Source: Caldifarciminota bacterium (GTDB lineage Bacteria; Hydrothermota; Tepidihabitantia; SM23-42). Taken from it: a stretch of 42,156 bases of DNA. Positions 40,883 through 42,156 of this stretch are shown here, piece by piece. The DNA is taken from NCBI GenBank assembly GCA_016936155.1, contig JAFGPO010000002.1:1-42156 (forward strand). Direction: 5' to 3'. Under the pieces are notes generated by a model, which made no database searches, was not told where the DNA came from, and was given only the letters and a program-made list of their open reading frames with translations. The position numbers and the translations under genes are program-made. Positions within the stretch are counted from its first letter, which is position 1. Each line of letters starts with the position of its first letter.

Positions 40883-42156
40883 ACAACCACCAAGGAAACG
40901 TGCCTGGCAGACCGTGATCATCTGGTCGATCCTGATCATCGCGGTATACGTGATCATTCTTCAGGTATTGAATCAGAGGGGTAAGGCGGTTGACATACCG
41001 TATTCCGTGTTCTTGCAGGAGCTTAAACAGCGCAATGTCACCGAGGTTACGATCACCGAGAAGGCGATTAAAGGTAAGTTCAACACATCGATCGCCTACG
41101 AAGACAAAGGCACTTTCTCTGAATTCACGACCCTCATCCCATTCGAAGATCCTAAACTGGCGGATGAGCTCGTGAAATATAATGTTAAGGTCGTAGCCAA
41201 GCAGAAATCCGGGTGGGGGAATATCGTTCTCAATATCGTGCCCTGGTTGTTGCTTATCGCGGTATGGGTTTTCTTCATCCGTCAGATGCAGTCCGGGCAG
41301 AACAAGGCCCTTGGTTTCGGCCGGAGCCACGCTAAGGTTCTCCTGGAGAACAAGCCGTCAGTGACGTTCAACGATGTTGCTGGCGTGGAGGAGGCAAAAC
41401 AGGAATTACAGGAAGTGATCGAATTCTTGAAAGAGCCAAGGAAATTCACGCGGCTGGGCGGGCGTATTCCCAAAGGTGTGCTGTTGCTCGGACCGCCCGG
41501 GACCGGGAAGACGCTTATGGCGCGCGCGGTTGCCGGTGAAGCACGGGTGCCTTTCATGTCGATCAGCGGTTCGAATTTCGTCGAGATGTTCGTCGGCGTA
41601 GGCGCTTCGCGGGTGCGCGACCTGTTCGATCAGGCGAAACGGAACTCACCGTGTATTATCTTCATCGATGAGATCGATGCGGTCGGCCGATTGCGCGGCG
41701 CCGGTCTTGGCGGGGGGCACGACGAGCGGGAGCAGACATTGAACCAGCTCCTCGTGGAGATGGACGGGTTCGAAGTGAACGAAGGGGTCATTCTCATGGC
41801 CGCGACGAACCGTCCGGACATCCTCGATCCCGCGCTCCTTCGTCCGGGCCGCTTTGACCGGGTCGTTGTATTGGATCGTCCGGATGTGCGGGGACGCATG
41901 GGTATCCTGAAAGTACATACGAGAAAAAAGCCGCTTGCCGAAGATGTCGATCTTGATGTCCTGGCACGCGGTACGCCGGGTTTTTCCGGCGGTGACCTGT
42001 CGAATATGGTCAATGAGGCTGCATTGCTCGCCGCGCGCCGGAACAAACAGAGTATCGCCATGGTCGAATTCGAGGATGCCAAGGATAAGATCCTGATGGG
42101 CGTCGAGCGGAAGAGCCTCTTGATATCCGATGACGAAAAGAAACTGACCGCGTACC
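40872..42156 (+). CDS. ftsH: ATP-dependent zinc metalloprotease FtsH (3' truncated by window)
   Basis: First 428 residues are visible. Membrane helix 14-32, periplasmic FtsH_ext domain (~38-112), second helix 117-136, then the AAA+ module: Walker A GPPGTGKT (207-214), Walker B IIFIDEID (262-269), pore motif [15 protein letters not shown], and the second region of homology ([21 protein letters not shown] in outline). The window ends at LTAY, immediately before the HEAGH zinc site expected in the M41 domain. AGGAG (40861-40865) precedes ATG 40872, which overlaps hpt. Degrades membrane and regulatory proteins. Confidence 0.96.
   Translation, partial: MVAKQPPRKRAWQTVIIWSILIIAVYVIILQVLNQRGKAVDIPYSVFLQELKQRNVTEVTITEKAIKGKFNTSIAYEDKGTFSEFTTLIPFEDPKLADELVKYNVKVVAKQKSGWGNIVLNIVPWLLLIAVWVFFIRQMQSGQNKALGFGRSHAKVLLENKPSVTFNDVAGVEEAKQELQEVIEFLKEPRKFTRLGGRIPKGVLLLGPPGTGKTLMARAVAGEARVPFMSISGSNFVEMFVGVGASRVRDLFDQAKRNSPCIIFIDEIDAVGRLRGAGLGGGHDEREQTLNQLLVEMDGFEVNEGVILMAATNRPDILDPALLRPGRFDRVVVLDRPDVRGRMGILKVHTRKKPLAEDVDLDVLARGTPGFSGGDLSNMVNEAALLAARRNKQSIAMVEFEDAKDKILMGVERKSLLISDDEKKLTAY

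Noticed and set aside
1-42156. CRISPR array, prophage or complete insertion sequence
   Set aside because: No regularly spaced direct repeats, no phage structural genes and no transposase or integrase reading frame were found.

Overview
The window reads as a bacterial chromosome segment from the FCB side of the tree, most like candidate division WOR-3 (Stahlbacteria) or a close uncultured relative. This is an inference. It rests on two secreted proteases with C-terminal type IX secretion (T9SS) sorting domains (a C25 gingipain-like protease at 14265 and a C39-like protease at 34060), on CapA, FecR, LEA14, DUF4139 and DUF4384 proteins, on an Rnf complex, and on intergenic spaces filled with degenerate word-like repeats. 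No phage, IS transposase or CRISPR array was seen. One 95-bp inverted-repeat element looks like a non-autonomous mobile element.

Layout. 1-2814: Nudix hydrolase (-) diverging from a DUF2007 protein, then a CapA-type protein. 3090-8424: a long (+) operon holding a lipoprotein, a membrane protein, a FecR-domain protein, a BtuFCD-type cobalamin/metal-chelate ABC importer and YjbQ. 8929-14085: an HD-GYP protein (-) diverging from rnfCDGEA, which encodes a ferredoxin:NAD+ oxidoreductase ion pump but has no rnfB, and whose RnfG carries two FMN-binding domains. 14265-17039: T9SS-exported C25 protease and a nitroreductase. 17335-20324 (-): delta-1-pyrroline-5-carboxylate dehydrogenase followed by glutamine synthetase, a route from proline or arginine breakdown to glutamate and glutamine. 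20450-25508: DUF4139 protein, LEA14-like lipoprotein, then a four-gene block of exported proteins behind a sigma-54-type promoter. 25562-29421 (-): uppS-cdsA-rarA-geranylgeranyl reductase family. 29512-33926: M23 peptidase, second CapA protein, aspartate-semialdehyde dehydrogenase and a DUF401 membrane protein. 34060-37844: T9SS-exported C39-like protease and a rhomboid-TPR protease (-). 37965-42156: tRNA-Asp, a Cys-cluster protein, then tilS-hpt-ftsH, with ftsH cut by the window end.

The strongest unexplained signals are three. (1) The block 22703-25508 encodes an FN3 lipoprotein, a secreted protein with 41 Tyr+Trp in 100 residues, a DUF4384-PEGA protein and a small charged exported protein. 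It lies behind a well-matched sigma-54 promoter and two tandem GCACA/TGTGC palindromes set 22 bp apart, like enhancer-binding-protein sites. This is the best candidate for an undescribed regulated cell-surface system. (2) At least a dozen first genes have a TTGACA-16/17-TATAAT promoter whose -10 box ends only 3-9 nt before the start codon, with no ribosome binding site; this implies leaderless mRNAs. Internal genes and several surface-protein genes use GGAGG-type sites instead. This pattern corrects several start codons. (3) RnfG is a tandem-domain version and rnfB is missing from the operon.
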